Source of the DNA: an uncultured Neomegalonema sp.
GTDB taxonomy: Bacteria > Pseudomonadota > Alphaproteobacteria > Rhodobacterales > Rhodobacteraceae
NCBI GenBank assembly: GCA_937995735.1
Contig: CALKIZ010000072.1
Location: 17,609 to 81,608, forward strand
DNA length: 64,000 nt
Direction of reading: 5' to 3'
Each line of letters begins with the position of its first letter. The first letter of the stretch is position 1. Below are positions 18,901-26,224 of this stretch, piece by piece. The position numbers and the translations under genes are program-made. Under the pieces are notes generated by a model. The model was not told the DNA's origin and ran no database searches. It saw only the letters and a program-made list of their open reading frames with translations.

Positions 18901-19655
18901 GCTAAAGTCGCCGCAGATACATCATCTTTCAACGAGGCAACGAAGATCGGGAGAGGATTTAAACCCTCTTGCATCAATGACCGAACCAGCCGGTTGACAG
19001 GGTTCAAGCCAGCGCCTTGCAACAAAGCACGATAGAAAACAATCGCCGCAACGGGCGCGCCTTCGGTCCAGTTCTCTCTAAGGATGGAAAGATCGGCCAC
19101 ATCGGAACCCGGCCAATATACTCCGGCACGGAGCAAAGGTTTGGCCGCTTGCGGGCGCTCTAAGTCATCAATGATTGAACGGGCATATTTCAATAGGTTG
19201 ACGCTATTCTCCGGTCCGCCCTCAACGAAATAAGACCAAAGCGCGTGCCAGTCTTCTTCGCTGACACTCGACGCACGGCGCAAGGCTTCGTCCGGCTTGT
19301 CGTCGCCGGGTAATGCCGCGAATAGAACTCCGGCTTTTTTGAGCCGCGCAGAAAACTGCTCGATACCGTAAGGCCAATAGCCTTCGCCGCCCAAAATTCG
19401 GGCTACCACCAAGCGCGCTTTATCCGCTGTTTGGTCGAGATAGAGATCAACCGACATTGGATGCGCGAGGTGTAGAAGCGACGCCAATCGCAAAGACGGC
19501 GAGTCATCGTCGCCCAAACTATTCCGGGCTTCAGCGAGCGCAGCCAGCTCAGTATCCGCCGCAGAGATGATAATCACATCCGCAGGGGTTTGCCCTAGAT
19601 CAACGGCCTCGGACCCATCGGAAACTTCACCCGGTTGCGCGAGCAGTAAATGCAT
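15942..19655 (-). CDS. cobN: cobaltochelatase large subunit CobN
   Basis: 1237 residues, the usual size for CobN. Typical segments are the cofactor-active motif HLGKHGNLEWLPGKALALS, YNIDPKETYHAPDLVPPHNYFAFYAWLR, and the C-terminal YKGAFEIAATVDYLFAFAATT. It inserts Co2+ into hydrogenobyrinic acid a,c-diamide in the aerobic cobalamin pathway, with CobS and CobT, which are not in this window. It starts one base inside the stop of the preceding small gene (TAATG). It is the last gene of the riboswitch operon. Confidence 0.95.
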   Translation of the reverse strand: MHLLLAQPGEVSDGSEAVDLGQTPADVIIISAADTELAALAEARNSLGDDDSPSLRLASLLHLAHPMSVDLYLDQTADKARLVVARILGGEGYWPYGIEQFSARLKKAGVLFAALPGDDKPDEALRRASSVSEEDWHALWSYFVEGGPENSVNLLKYARSIIDDLERPQAAKPLLRAGVYWPGSDVADLSILRENWTEGAPVAAIVFYRALLQGAGLNPVNRLVRSLMQEGLNPLPIFVASLKDDVSAATLAAVFEDAPPAVVLNATGFAVSSPQSSEHSPTPLDAAGAPVFQMVFSGGTEEAWATGLNGLNARDIAMNVALPEVDGRVLTRAVSFKSEAYFDEATECRIATYRAQGDRVSFVAKLAANWAQLGRKNNAEKHVAVLLANYPNKDGRLANGVGLDTPQSCVDLLGRLSGAGYLIERGPTSAADLMEHVQAGPTNWLADRAEREGGERLSLADYQTFYKTLPWDLRLSVEDRWGAPEDDPFVADDGFALSILRFGNAVVGIQPARGYNIDPKETYHAPDLVPPHNYFAFYAWLRHEFNADAIIHLGKHGNLEWLPGKALALSQDCFPEAVLGPTPHLYPFIVNDPGEGTQAKRRTSAVIIDHLTPPLTRAETYGPLKDLEALVDEYYEASGVDPRRLDHLRGEIRALTAATGLEEDAGIAADASEEDALAKLDEYLCELKEAQIRDGLHIFGSAPEGRLETDLLVALARVPRGKGQGADASLIRALADDLLAVADFDPLDCAMGQAWKGPRPDKLAVLIDEVWRTNGDTVERLELLAAQLVEQRARISGVHSDPVLDWIEGTMRPALQRCGTREFEATLEGLNARFVAPGPSGAPTRGRPDVLPTGRNFFSVDSRAVPTPAAYSLGWASASLLIERHLQEQGDWLRRVVLTAWGTANMRTGGDDIAQGLALMGVKPQWDGANRRVTGFEIVPLEVLDRPRVDVTLRVSGFFRDAFPAQMDLFDSAARAVMALDEPEDQNPMAARYREDLARTGDAQKSGFRVFGSKPGAYGAGLQALIDENLWAERGDLADSYLEWGSYAYGGGVMGDSARDALETRLSGVEAVIQNQDNREHDLLDSDDYYQFEGGAAAAVAKLSGADPVVYHNDHSRPERPVIRTLEDEIGRVIRSRVVNPKWIAGVKRHGYKGAFEIAATVDYLFAFAATTKAVKDRHFDLVFDAVLTDEDTRAFIENANPAALREIANRFAEAQERGMWTPRSNSATMLMKELCT

Positions 19656-20071
19656 TATTGCCCGATCCAGCTCGGCGGAAGAATAGAACTGCGCTCACCG
19701 CAGAGCCGCGTCAATCTGGTGACCATTGGAGGGATTGCACCGACTTCATCCGTATCAAGGGAATTGAGGTAATCCATAACTGACTCAACTTTTTCTTCCG
19801 GTGTTCCGTCCGTAATCTCGGGGTTCACGGCGATAACCTGAAGGAAACATGGACAAGCGGTTTTCGCTTTGGTCATTGCACCGGCGTTTAATTCTTCATC
19901 GGATAACGTCGCTGCATATTCGGGCACTTGTCGTTTCAACGTGGCAATCCGGTGCGCTGAAACATCCGCAAGGCAACGCTCCAGAAATGCAGTTCCAACT
20001 TCAGATTTTTGATTGTCTTGGGCGAGTGCTGGCAAAGCAATCAACGTTGCAAATAATGCTATCCTTATCAT
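19655..20071 (-). CDS. small secreted protein between cobW and cobN, unknown
   Basis: 138 residues. A signal peptide MIRIALFATLIALPALAQ is followed by a mature domain with cysteines at CLADV, ACPCF and RLCGE. No family is recognised. It overlaps cobW by four bases (ATGA) and cobN by one, so it is translationally coupled on both sides within the cobalamin operon. A periplasmic role in cobalt handling is possible from context and the CPC motif, but unproven; it could also be a passenger. Confidence 0.7.
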   Translation of the reverse strand: MIRIALFATLIALPALAQDNQKSEVGTAFLERCLADVSAHRIATLKRQVPEYAATLSDEELNAGAMTKAKTACPCFLQVIAVNPEITDGTPEEKVESVMDYLNSLDTDEVGAIPPMVTRLTRLCGERSSILPPSWIGQ

Positions 20072-21150
20072 ATCAGAGCCTCGTTAATTGCGGCCTCGTT
20101 CAACCCGTGAAGACCGATCACAACAAGGCGTGTTTCACGTGGTTCATCCCCGAATGGTCGATCAAAATAAGTTTCGATACGCGGGCCGACAGCTTGGATG
20201 ACCATCCGCATCGGTTTTCCTTCGATAGCCGCGAAACCTTTGAGACGCAGAATGTCATGTTCACGAATGACGGCAGCGATCCGCTCAAGGAAGGCGTCAC
20301 TGTCTGTGATTTCGCCAATCTTCAGCGCGAAGCTCTCAAACTCATCATGCCCATGAGCATGTTCGTGGCTATGGTGGTGATCGTCATCATGATCGTGATG
20401 ATCATCATGATGATCATCTGCGTGATCGTGGTGGTGGTGGATTTCATGACGGGCGCTCATATCGTCTTCGGCACTTTTGCCCATGCCGAGCAGGACATCC
20501 GGGCTTAGCCCCTTCACACTCGACGGGACGAATGTAACGCCATCACGTGCCCGGTGTTTTAGCGCATTAATTGTGCTCTCCGTACCGCCATCCATTGCGT
20601 CTGATTTCGACACAACAATCATATCAGCACAGGCAAGTTGATCCTCAAACAGATCAGCGAGCGGTGTTTCATGGTCGATGCTATCGTCTGCTTCGCGTTG
20701 TTCCGTAACCCGCGCTTCATCATGGGCGAAACGACCAGCAGCGACCGCTGGTCCGTCAACGACTGTGACCACGCCGTCCACCGTTACGCGCGTCCGGATT
20801 TCTGGCCAGTTGAAAGCCCGAACGAGAGGTTGCGGCAATGCCAATCCCGATGTTTCAATGACGATATGCTCGGGCGGGTCGTCCCGATCAATCAGCTTCT
20901 TCATTGTCGGGATGAAATCATCCGCCACCGTGCAACAGATGCAGCCGTTGGACAGTTCTACGATGTCATCTTCGCTACACGCTGCATCGCCGCAGCCTTT
21001 CAGCACTTCGCCATCGACGCCAATGTCACCGAATTCATTGATTACCAGGGCAATACGGCGTCCATTCGCCTGCGCCAATAAATTACGGATGAGAGTCGTC
21101 TTACCCGCACCAAGAAAGCCGGTCACGACAGTCGCAGGAATCTTTTGCAT
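20068..21150 (-). CDS. cobW: CobW-type GTPase, cobalamin biosynthesis metal chaperone
   Basis: 360 residues of the G3E/COG0523 family. Walker A GFLGAGKTT at residues 11-19, the metal motif GCICCT at 69-74 and the switch INEFGDIGVDGE are present. Residues 235-268 form a very histidine- and aspartate-rich stretch, a probable metal-holding linker before the C-terminal CobW_C domain. CobW is thought to deliver Co2+ to the CobNST chelatase. The start at 21150 gives the canonical N-terminus MQKIPATVVTGFLG; upstream in-frame codons are non-conserved. Confidence 0.93.
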   Translation of the reverse strand: MQKIPATVVTGFLGAGKTTLIRNLLAQANGRRIALVINEFGDIGVDGEVLKGCGDAACSEDDIVELSNGCICCTVADDFIPTMKKLIDRDDPPEHIVIETSGLALPQPLVRAFNWPEIRTRVTVDGVVTVVDGPAVAAGRFAHDEARVTEQREADDSIDHETPLADLFEDQLACADMIVVSKSDAMDGGTESTINALKHRARDGVTFVPSSVKGLSPDVLLGMGKSAEDDMSARHEIHHHHDHADDHHDDHHDHDDDHHHSHEHAHGHDEFESFALKIGEITDSDAFLERIAAVIREHDILRLKGFAAIEGKPMRMVIQAVGPRIETYFDRPFGDEPRETRLVVIGLHGLNEAAINEALI

Positions 21151-21155
21151 GGTGA

Positions 21156-21824
21156 TTACCTTGTGATGATGCGGTTTTTTAAACGTTGGCGGTCTTCCCA
21201 TCCTGCGCGTTCTAACTCGCAATCGAGATGATTTTCTTCAGGCCAGCCTAAACATAGATACGCAATTAAAGACCACTCCGCCGGAACATCGAGGGCTTTA
21301 GAGACACGATCAGGATCAAGGATAGACACCCACCCCATCCCCACACCTAAAGCCCGCGCTGCAAGCCACATTTGCATGACAGCACAAACCACAGAATACC
21401 GCCGCATCTCCGGCATGGTTGCAACGCCTAATCCGTGCCCTTGCTCTCCTGCCTCATCGCAAAAGACCGCCAAGTGTATGGGGGCTTCGCGGAGGCCGGA
21501 TAGTTTGAGCGAGGCATAAAGCGCCGCACGGTCTTCATCTTGTGTCGCCAATGCTTCCGCATTTGCATGTTCGAAGTTTGAGATCACAGCCTCGCGTTTC
21601 GCGTTGCTCTCGACACGTACAATCCGCCAAGGTTCTGAAAGACCAACAGAAGGCGCAGTCTCGACAGCGCTCAGAATGCTTTGAACATCCTGTTCGGACA
21701 CTGGATCAGTCAAAAAACGACGCACATCCCGCCGCCAAGCAAAAAGCTCCTCCAATTCACGCTGAAAAGCCGAAGTGAAGGAGCGTATTGGCGCAGCAAC
21801 GGGAGCGTCAGCTCCCGTATTCAC
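21156..21824 (-). CDS. bluB: 5,6-dimethylbenzimidazole synthase
   Basis: 222 residues from a GTG at 21824; a TTG at 21875 would add 17 residues overlapping hupE. The flavin nitroreductase-like fold is seen in FAWRRDVRRFLTDPV, SAVETAPSVGLSEPWRIVRV and GVGMGWVSILDPDRVSKAL, all BluB hallmarks. BluB cleaves FMNH2 with oxygen to make the lower ligand 5,6-dimethylbenzimidazole, so this organism can make true B12. It is five bases upstream of cobW. Confidence 0.9.
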   Translation of the reverse strand: MNTGADAPVAAPIRSFTSAFQRELEELFAWRRDVRRFLTDPVSEQDVQSILSAVETAPSVGLSEPWRIVRVESNAKREAVISNFEHANAEALATQDEDRAALYASLKLSGLREAPIHLAVFCDEAGEQGHGLGVATMPEMRRYSVVCAVMQMWLAARALGVGMGWVSILDPDRVSKALDVPAEWSLIAYLCLGWPEENHLDCELERAGWEDRQRLKNRIITR

Positions 21825-21828
21825 GATG

Positions 21829-22473
21829 TCAGCCGAGTCCGAGGGACGCGAAAATAGCAGTTTCCGCACCTTCAAGGAAGAAAGTTAGGCCTACACCTGC
21901 GACAACAGCACCCGCCAAGCGCGGCTTAAGATCAGCCGCGCTTTCGATACCGCGCGTGGTAAGCCATCCCGCAGCCACCGAAATCGCATATTGAACCACG
22001 ATAAGCCCAAGCAGATATCCGCCAAGGACCGCTGCACCCATTGCGCTTTCCTGTCCGGTGATTGTCTCGCCGAATGCCCAGCCGTGGAACAGACCAGCGC
22101 CTGCAAACAATGCCATCGCCATCGCGGTGCTCATGGCACGTCCCGATGCCGCGAGGCCGCCAAGCAAGATCAGCGATCCTGCGATAACGAACTCAACAAA
22201 GGGAAGCGTCACGCCATTGGTGATGAGTGCGATACCGCCCAACATACCTGCAATGTATCCAAGTGGAGCCGATAAAAGGCGCCCCGTCATCGCTGCAACA
22301 AGTCCAACAGCAATCACGAAAAACAAGTGATCAAACCCCAAAATCGGGTGACCGATACCCGACAAAACGCCGTGCGTAAACGTCGTCATTTCAGCGCCCG
22401 CAAGTGGATGGTGTGCGAAAGCCGGAGTCGCAATAGCGGCGGCAATGGCCGCTAGGCCGATAATTCTTTTCAT
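21829..22473 (-). CDS. HupE/UreJ-family transporter, probable cobalt importer
   Basis: 214 residues. A cleavable leader MKRIIGLAAIAAAIATPAFA is followed by HHPLAG, the family motif HPILGFDHLFFVIAVGL and about six membrane helices including HGWAFGE. HupE/UreJ proteins are secondary nickel or cobalt transporters. Control by a cobalamin riboswitch and position at the head of bluB-cobW-cobN argue for cobalt. GGAGGAGAATAGAG precedes the ATG at 22473; the longer in-frame extension runs through the riboswitch and is not coding. Confidence 0.88.
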   Translation of the reverse strand: MKRIIGLAAIAAAIATPAFAHHPLAGAEMTTFTHGVLSGIGHPILGFDHLFFVIAVGLVAAMTGRLLSAPLGYIAGMLGGIALITNGVTLPFVEFVIAGSLILLGGLAASGRAMSTAMAMALFAGAGLFHGWAFGETITGQESAMGAAVLGGYLLGLIVVQYAISVAAGWLTTRGIESAADLKPRLAGAVVAGVGLTFFLEGAETAIFASLGLG

Positions 22474-22516
22474 CTCTATTCTCCTCCCGTCCCACCGACG
22501 GGTGTTCGATTTTCTC

Positions 22517-22735
22517 GGACGGCAGGTCTCCTGACTTGCGGTGTTGGCTTTCGCCTGCTTCCCCCGCCTTCCCGGCTTGCGCCAGTGGCAGATGAGGGTT
22601 GCGCACCGCTTACAGTCGCGGGGGCGGTTGTGGCTATTGGCCCCCGAGATAGGTCGGCCATATCCCACATTCCCTATTATTTCTTGCGCCGCCTGTGACG
22701 GACACTTCGAAACCAGTCCTCCACCTACGCTTCCG
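22517..22735 (-). ncRNA. cobalamin (adenosylcobalamin) riboswitch
   Basis: Read on the minus strand, the leader of hupE contains the conserved cobalamin-riboswitch landmarks in order: GGTGGAGGACTGGTTTCGA near the 5' end, AATAGGGAATGTGG, the CGCGACTGTAAGCGG arm, the B12-box core GCCACTGG, the CCGGGAAGGCGGGG arm, and the closing AAGTCAGGAGACCTGCC at 22521-22538. It ends about 45 bases before the hupE start, whose Shine-Dalgarno follows closely. It is expected to repress hupE-bluB-cobW-cobN when B12 is abundant. Confidence 0.95.
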
Positions 22736-22830
22736 TCATCCTGAGAGTCGTGTCAAGAATACGTGACGATCCTTTGTGCGTTAAAAGCGACATAATCAAT
22801 GATCTAAATGGGGAAACCGAGGGAAACTCT

Positions 22831-23805
22831 ATGAAAAGACTGGCCCGAACAATCATACTTTTATGTTTAACGAGCCTCGCGAAACCTGCTTTGGCAATAG
22901 AGTTCGGCTCTCCGGTAGATTGTGAATTGGGCGAGACATGTTTTATTCAGCAATATGTTGACCACGGACAAGGTGCAAGCGTGCGGGATACTCATTGCGG
23001 GCCTCGAAGCTACGATGGGCATAAAGGCACGGACTTTCGCCTTCCCGACCTTGCTGCCATGCAAAGTGGTGTCAATGTGATAGCCGCCGCAGATGGCGTT
23101 GTAGTGGGCACGCGCGATGGTGAAGCAGATGGCGCATTTACTTCAGGGAAATCGGTTAAAGGGCGTGAATGTGGAAATGGCGTTGCGATTAGGCATTCCG
23201 ACGGTTGGATTACGCAATATTGCCACATGCTTCTCGACTCGGTAGCCGTAAAAAAGGGAGATGAAGTCAGCATTGGGCAAACTTTGGGCCTGATCGGGTT
23301 ATCAGGATCAACTGAATTCCCTCATCTTCATTTCCAAGTCACGAAAGATAAAGAGATAATTGACCCGTTTGATGGCACAGCCATAAGTCATGACTGCAAG
23401 GACAATGGACAGGCACTTTGGACTAAGAACAGCGACATACACTACAATCACGGTGGTATTATGAGCGCCGGTATCGTTGATGCGCCGCCTGATTACGCCA
23501 ACATCAAGCACTCCAGCCCCTCAATAGAAACATTCGCGAGAAATAGCCCTGCGATGGTTTTCTGGGCGCATTTTTATGGGGTTGAGAAGCATGATGTTCT
23601 CACCTTGAAACTAACTGGCCCCGATGGAGTGACACTTTTAGATAATTCTCAAGTGATGACAAAAACACGGGCCGCTGAGATGCGATTTGGGGGCAAGAAA
23701 CGTCGAGGGGACGGTTGGAACACGGGACGCTATCTTGGTTCAGCAACCTTGCGCCGCAACGGTAAGCTTATAGCAACACGCAATGCAGAAACGCTTGTAC
23801 CCTAA
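22831..23805 (+). CDS. secreted M23-family (LytM) metallopeptidase
   Basis: 324 residues. The ATG at 22831 (GAGGG upstream) opens a signal peptide MKRLARTIILLCLTSLAKPALA. Zinc ligands of the LytM fold are His64 and Asp68 (YDGHKGTDF) and the HLH pair at 165-167 (FPHLHFQV), with catalytic His132 in YCHML. It probably cleaves peptidoglycan stem peptides or related envelope peptides. The C-terminal 110 residues form a beta-rich domain of unknown role. Paired cysteines at 31, 37 and 56 suggest disulfides. Confidence 0.85.
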   Translation: MKRLARTIILLCLTSLAKPALAIEFGSPVDCELGETCFIQQYVDHGQGASVRDTHCGPRSYDGHKGTDFRLPDLAAMQSGVNVIAAADGVVVGTRDGEADGAFTSGKSVKGRECGNGVAIRHSDGWITQYCHMLLDSVAVKKGDEVSIGQTLGLIGLSGSTEFPHLHFQVTKDKEIIDPFDGTAISHDCKDNGQALWTKNSDIHYNHGGIMSAGIVDAPPDYANIKHSSPSIETFARNSPAMVFWAHFYGVEKHDVLTLKLTGPDGVTLLDNSQVMTKTRAAEMRFGGKKRRGDGWNTGRYLGSATLRRNGKLIATRNAETLVP

Positions 23806-24188
23806 CTGATTGGATTACCGTCACATTGTAATGGTGCATCGTCTATACGATCAATCACAACGCGAAAGCCATCACGGGATTGGGCGGTGCGGACTTGCTC
23901 CTGATCTTCCATGACCGACCAACAAGACGGCGACCCATATCGAAAGCAAATCTCTTCATTGACGGGCCAGTACACCCCGTCTTCGCAAGTCGCCCCCGGA
24001 AACTGCCATGTTGCGCGGCCTTTTCCGTAAAATCGCTCAGTACCATAATGCTTACCATCGACCGTGTAATGGACCGTCTTGCCTTCAACGAGAGACAAAA
24101 AGTCTTCTGGCAGCATCGTTTGGGCGTCGTCCGCAACAGCGTTGAACGCAATTAATGCGAAAAATGAACAAGTTGCTGCGGTGCGCAT
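23802..24188 (-). CDS. small secreted cysteine-containing protein (paralogue A)
   Basis: 128 residues with a signal peptide ending AFNAVAD. The mature part reads GKTVHYTVDGKHYG, GKGRATWQFPG, EEICFRYGSPSCWSV, a pattern also present in the gene upstream on the same strand, so the two are tandem paralogues. The W..G..C..Y...C layout loosely resembles the DUF995-type family of short secreted alphaproteobacterial proteins; I am not certain. It overlaps paralogue B by 37 bases in another frame and the M23 gene tail by 4. Confidence 0.6.
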   Translation of the reverse strand: MRTAATCSFFALIAFNAVADDAQTMLPEDFLSLVEGKTVHYTVDGKHYGTERFYGKGRATWQFPGATCEDGVYWPVNEEICFRYGSPSCWSVMEDQEQVRTAQSRDGFRVVIDRIDDAPLQCDGNPIS

Positions 24189-24604
24189 GAAACTGGCTCC
24201 TCAGAGATGCGGTTGATGTAGACGGACGGCGAGTCGCTCGGGTCTCCATCGAGCGTTACAGGAGAATGGCGGAACGACGTTGCCCCATCAGAAGAATCTG
24301 CAATCACATTCCAGCATCCGTATCGGTCGAGGCCGTAGAAATAGCAGAGGATGTCTTCCTTTGCGATCCATACGCCATACATGCATTCACCACTCGGCAG
24401 CGCCCAAGTCACCCGACCATCTTCGAAATGCTGTTCGTCTCCGCGCGATTCATCCAAAAGCGTGTAGTGAAACGTCTTGCCGCTCGTAATAGCGCGTATT
24501 TCATCTTCGCCCAGATGTCTCTCACCTGTGTTCGGGCCAGCAAAGGCAAATCCGGCAAGAACAGCAAAAAGTGCCGCGACGATTATTCCGTTTAGAAAGC
24601 GCAT
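24152..24604 (-). CDS. small secreted cysteine-containing protein (paralogue B)
   Basis: 150 residues, signal peptide ending GFAFAG. It shares with paralogue A the series GKTFHYTLLDE, DGRVTWALPSGEC, EDILCYFYGLDRYGCWNV, including the cysteine pair and tryptophans. The C-terminal 25 residues are read in a second frame from the start region of paralogue A. Function unknown; export and conserved cysteines suggest a periplasmic or surface role. GGAGGATC precedes the ATG. Confidence 0.6.
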   Translation of the reverse strand: MRFLNGIIVAALFAVLAGFAFAGPNTGERHLGEDEIRAITSGKTFHYTLLDESRGDEQHFEDGRVTWALPSGECMYGVWIAKEDILCYFYGLDRYGCWNVIADSSDGATSFRHSPVTLDGDPSDSPSVYINRISEEPVSCAPQQLVHFSH

Positions 24605-24725
24605 TTTTGATCCTCCCGAAGATACGTTATACCAATCCTCTCAGAATGCGTCAGTTTTCGTGTCACAGTCGAATTTGTTCGATGGTCATGCTACCTGAAA
24701 GCATAATTTTCGATAGGAGCGCATT

Positions 24726-25340
24726 ATGGAACTGATTTGGGCCGGTACATCACCCTTCGCACGTAAGGTGATGATTGTTGCGCATGAATTGGGCATCACA
24801 GATACAATTCAAACAACAGACGGAACTGGGACGCCAATTGCCCCCAATTCGAGCACGGTATCGTATAATCCGCTCGGAAAACTGCCCTGCCTTGTCCCTG
24901 ATGATGGTCCTGCCATTTTCGATAGCCGTATTATTTGCCAATATCTCATCGCCCGCGCCGGCGACACAAAGCTGTTGCCTGAAGGGTCAGCGCGTTGGGA
25001 GACCCTGACACTTGAATCGCTTGGAGATGGCATCTGCGATGCAGGGATTTTAATCCGCTATGAAACGGTATTACGACCTGAAGCGCTGCGCTGGTCGGAA
25101 TGGCTAGACGGGCAATGGCGTAAAATTGACCGCGCCCTCGATACAGCCGAAAGTCTTTGGACGGCACATTTGGCAGGATCGTTCGATCTCGGCCATGCGT
25201 CATTGGGATCTGCCCTCGGGTATCTCGATTTCAGATATGGGGATCGCGAATGGCGCAGCGCGCGCCCTAACCTCGCCGCATGGTATGACGAGAAGTTCGT
25301 GAAACGGGCCTCCGCCATTGCAACTGAGCCAGTGGGATAA
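24726..25340 (+). CDS. glutathione S-transferase family protein
   Basis: 204 residues. The N-terminal thioredoxin-like domain has WAGTSPFARKVMIVAHEL (Ser/Cys-site region), YNPLGKLPCLV with the cis-proline, and DSRIICQYL with the glutathione-contact Asp-Ser. The C-terminal half is helical (DLGHASLGSALGYLDFRYGD), close to the alphaproteobacterial YibF-like group. Probably glutathione conjugation or disulfide chemistry in the cytosol; substrate unknown. It is followed 6 bases later by a small gene, likely the same operon. Confidence 0.85.
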   Translation: MELIWAGTSPFARKVMIVAHELGITDTIQTTDGTGTPIAPNSSTVSYNPLGKLPCLVPDDGPAIFDSRIICQYLIARAGDTKLLPEGSARWETLTLESLGDGICDAGILIRYETVLRPEALRWSEWLDGQWRKIDRALDTAESLWTAHLAGSFDLGHASLGSALGYLDFRYGDREWRSARPNLAAWYDEKFVKRASAIATEPVG

Positions 25341-25346
25341 AGTTTG

Positions 25347-25619
25347 ATGAGCTCACATGAAGATCGCGCTGCCGACCGCACAGCCCACTACCTCAAACGC
25401 GCCGTTGAAACCCTCGACGGTCAGTTTGGAGAGGGGTATGCGGCGGCCAATCCGGTTTTGGTCGCATCTTTTCTGCAATCAGCCTCTATCGAAAGTGCTG
25501 TGCTTTCCGCTGATGCCGCGCTGGAATCGACATTAAGAACCGTTTTGCCCCATGCCGATAAGAGCATAGAGCGCGTTTGTGCGTCACTCGAATATCTCAA
25601 GCCCCGGCTGTTCGGATAA
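25347..25619 (+). CDS. small helical protein of unknown function
   Basis: 90 residues, predicted all-helical, acidic N-terminal half (DRAADRTAHYLKRAVETLD). No recognised domain. It lies between the GST gene (6 bases) and arfB (4 bases) in a compact three-gene run, so co-transcription is likely. The start is the ATG at 25347, just after an adjacent TTG. Confidence 0.6.
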   Translation: MSSHEDRAADRTAHYLKRAVETLDGQFGEGYAAANPVLVASFLQSASIESAVLSADAALESTLRTVLPHADKSIERVCASLEYLKPRLFG

Positions 25620-25623
25620 CTTC

Positions 25624-26046
25624 ATGGAGATCCGTGTCACTCCAAAAATTTCGCTCGATAGTGATGAAATCCAAGAAAGGTTTGTGCGCGCTTCCGGTCC
25701 CGGCGGTCAAAACGTAAATAAAGTCGCGAGCGCAGTTCAACTCCGGTTCGACGTCGATGGCTCGCCGAATCTTACCGACGCAGTGAAACGACGCCTTAAG
25801 AAACTGGCCGGATCAAGGATGACGCTGGATGGCGTTTTGGTGTTGTCTGCTGAAAATCACAGAACGCAAAAGCGAAACCGCGAAGACGCTCTTGATCGTC
25901 TCATTGATTTAATCCGCGATGCTGCCCAGCCTCCGAAATATCGCGTTGCGACACGCCCCAGCCTGTCGGCCAAACGCAAACGGGTGGAAAGTAAGGTCAA
26001 ACGCGGGGCGGTAAAACAAAACAGGCAAAAGCCGTCGCTCGACTGA
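25624..26046 (+). CDS. arfB: alternative ribosome-rescue factor B (ArfB/YaeJ-like)
   Basis: 140 residues. The release-factor catalytic motif ASGPGGQNVNK has GGQ at residues 27-29. A basic C-terminal tail (KRKRVESKVKRGAVKQNRQK) is expected to enter the empty mRNA channel of stalled ribosomes, as in ArfB. It hydrolyses peptidyl-tRNA on non-stop complexes. Start at the ATG 25624 matches the family start; the frame is open further upstream without conserved sequence. Confidence 0.9.
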   Translation: MEIRVTPKISLDSDEIQERFVRASGPGGQNVNKVASAVQLRFDVDGSPNLTDAVKRRLKKLAGSRMTLDGVLVLSAENHRTQKRNREDALDRLIDLIRDAAQPPKYRVATRPSLSAKRKRVESKVKRGAVKQNRQKPSLD

Positions 26047-26224
26047 CATTTGGGCTTCGTAAGATGGGGGCGCTATCTTTTCTCTTTCGATGCGCTGGCG
26101 ACATCATCTTGCGTTAAAAGCCCGCTTTGAAATCAATAATTTCTTTTTGATTATCACCGTAGAACCACTGACTTACCTGCGTTAGTAAGGCACGACGAAC
26201 TGAATTGGACCGAAGGGGCATATG

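Noticed and set aside
20638..21081. 147-codon plus-strand frame opposite cobW
   Set aside because: Shadow of cobW, whose Walker A and CXCC motifs are certain.
22474..22668. In-frame 65-residue extension of hupE
   Set aside because: It runs through the cobalamin riboswitch; the signal peptide and Shine-Dalgarno place the start at 22473.
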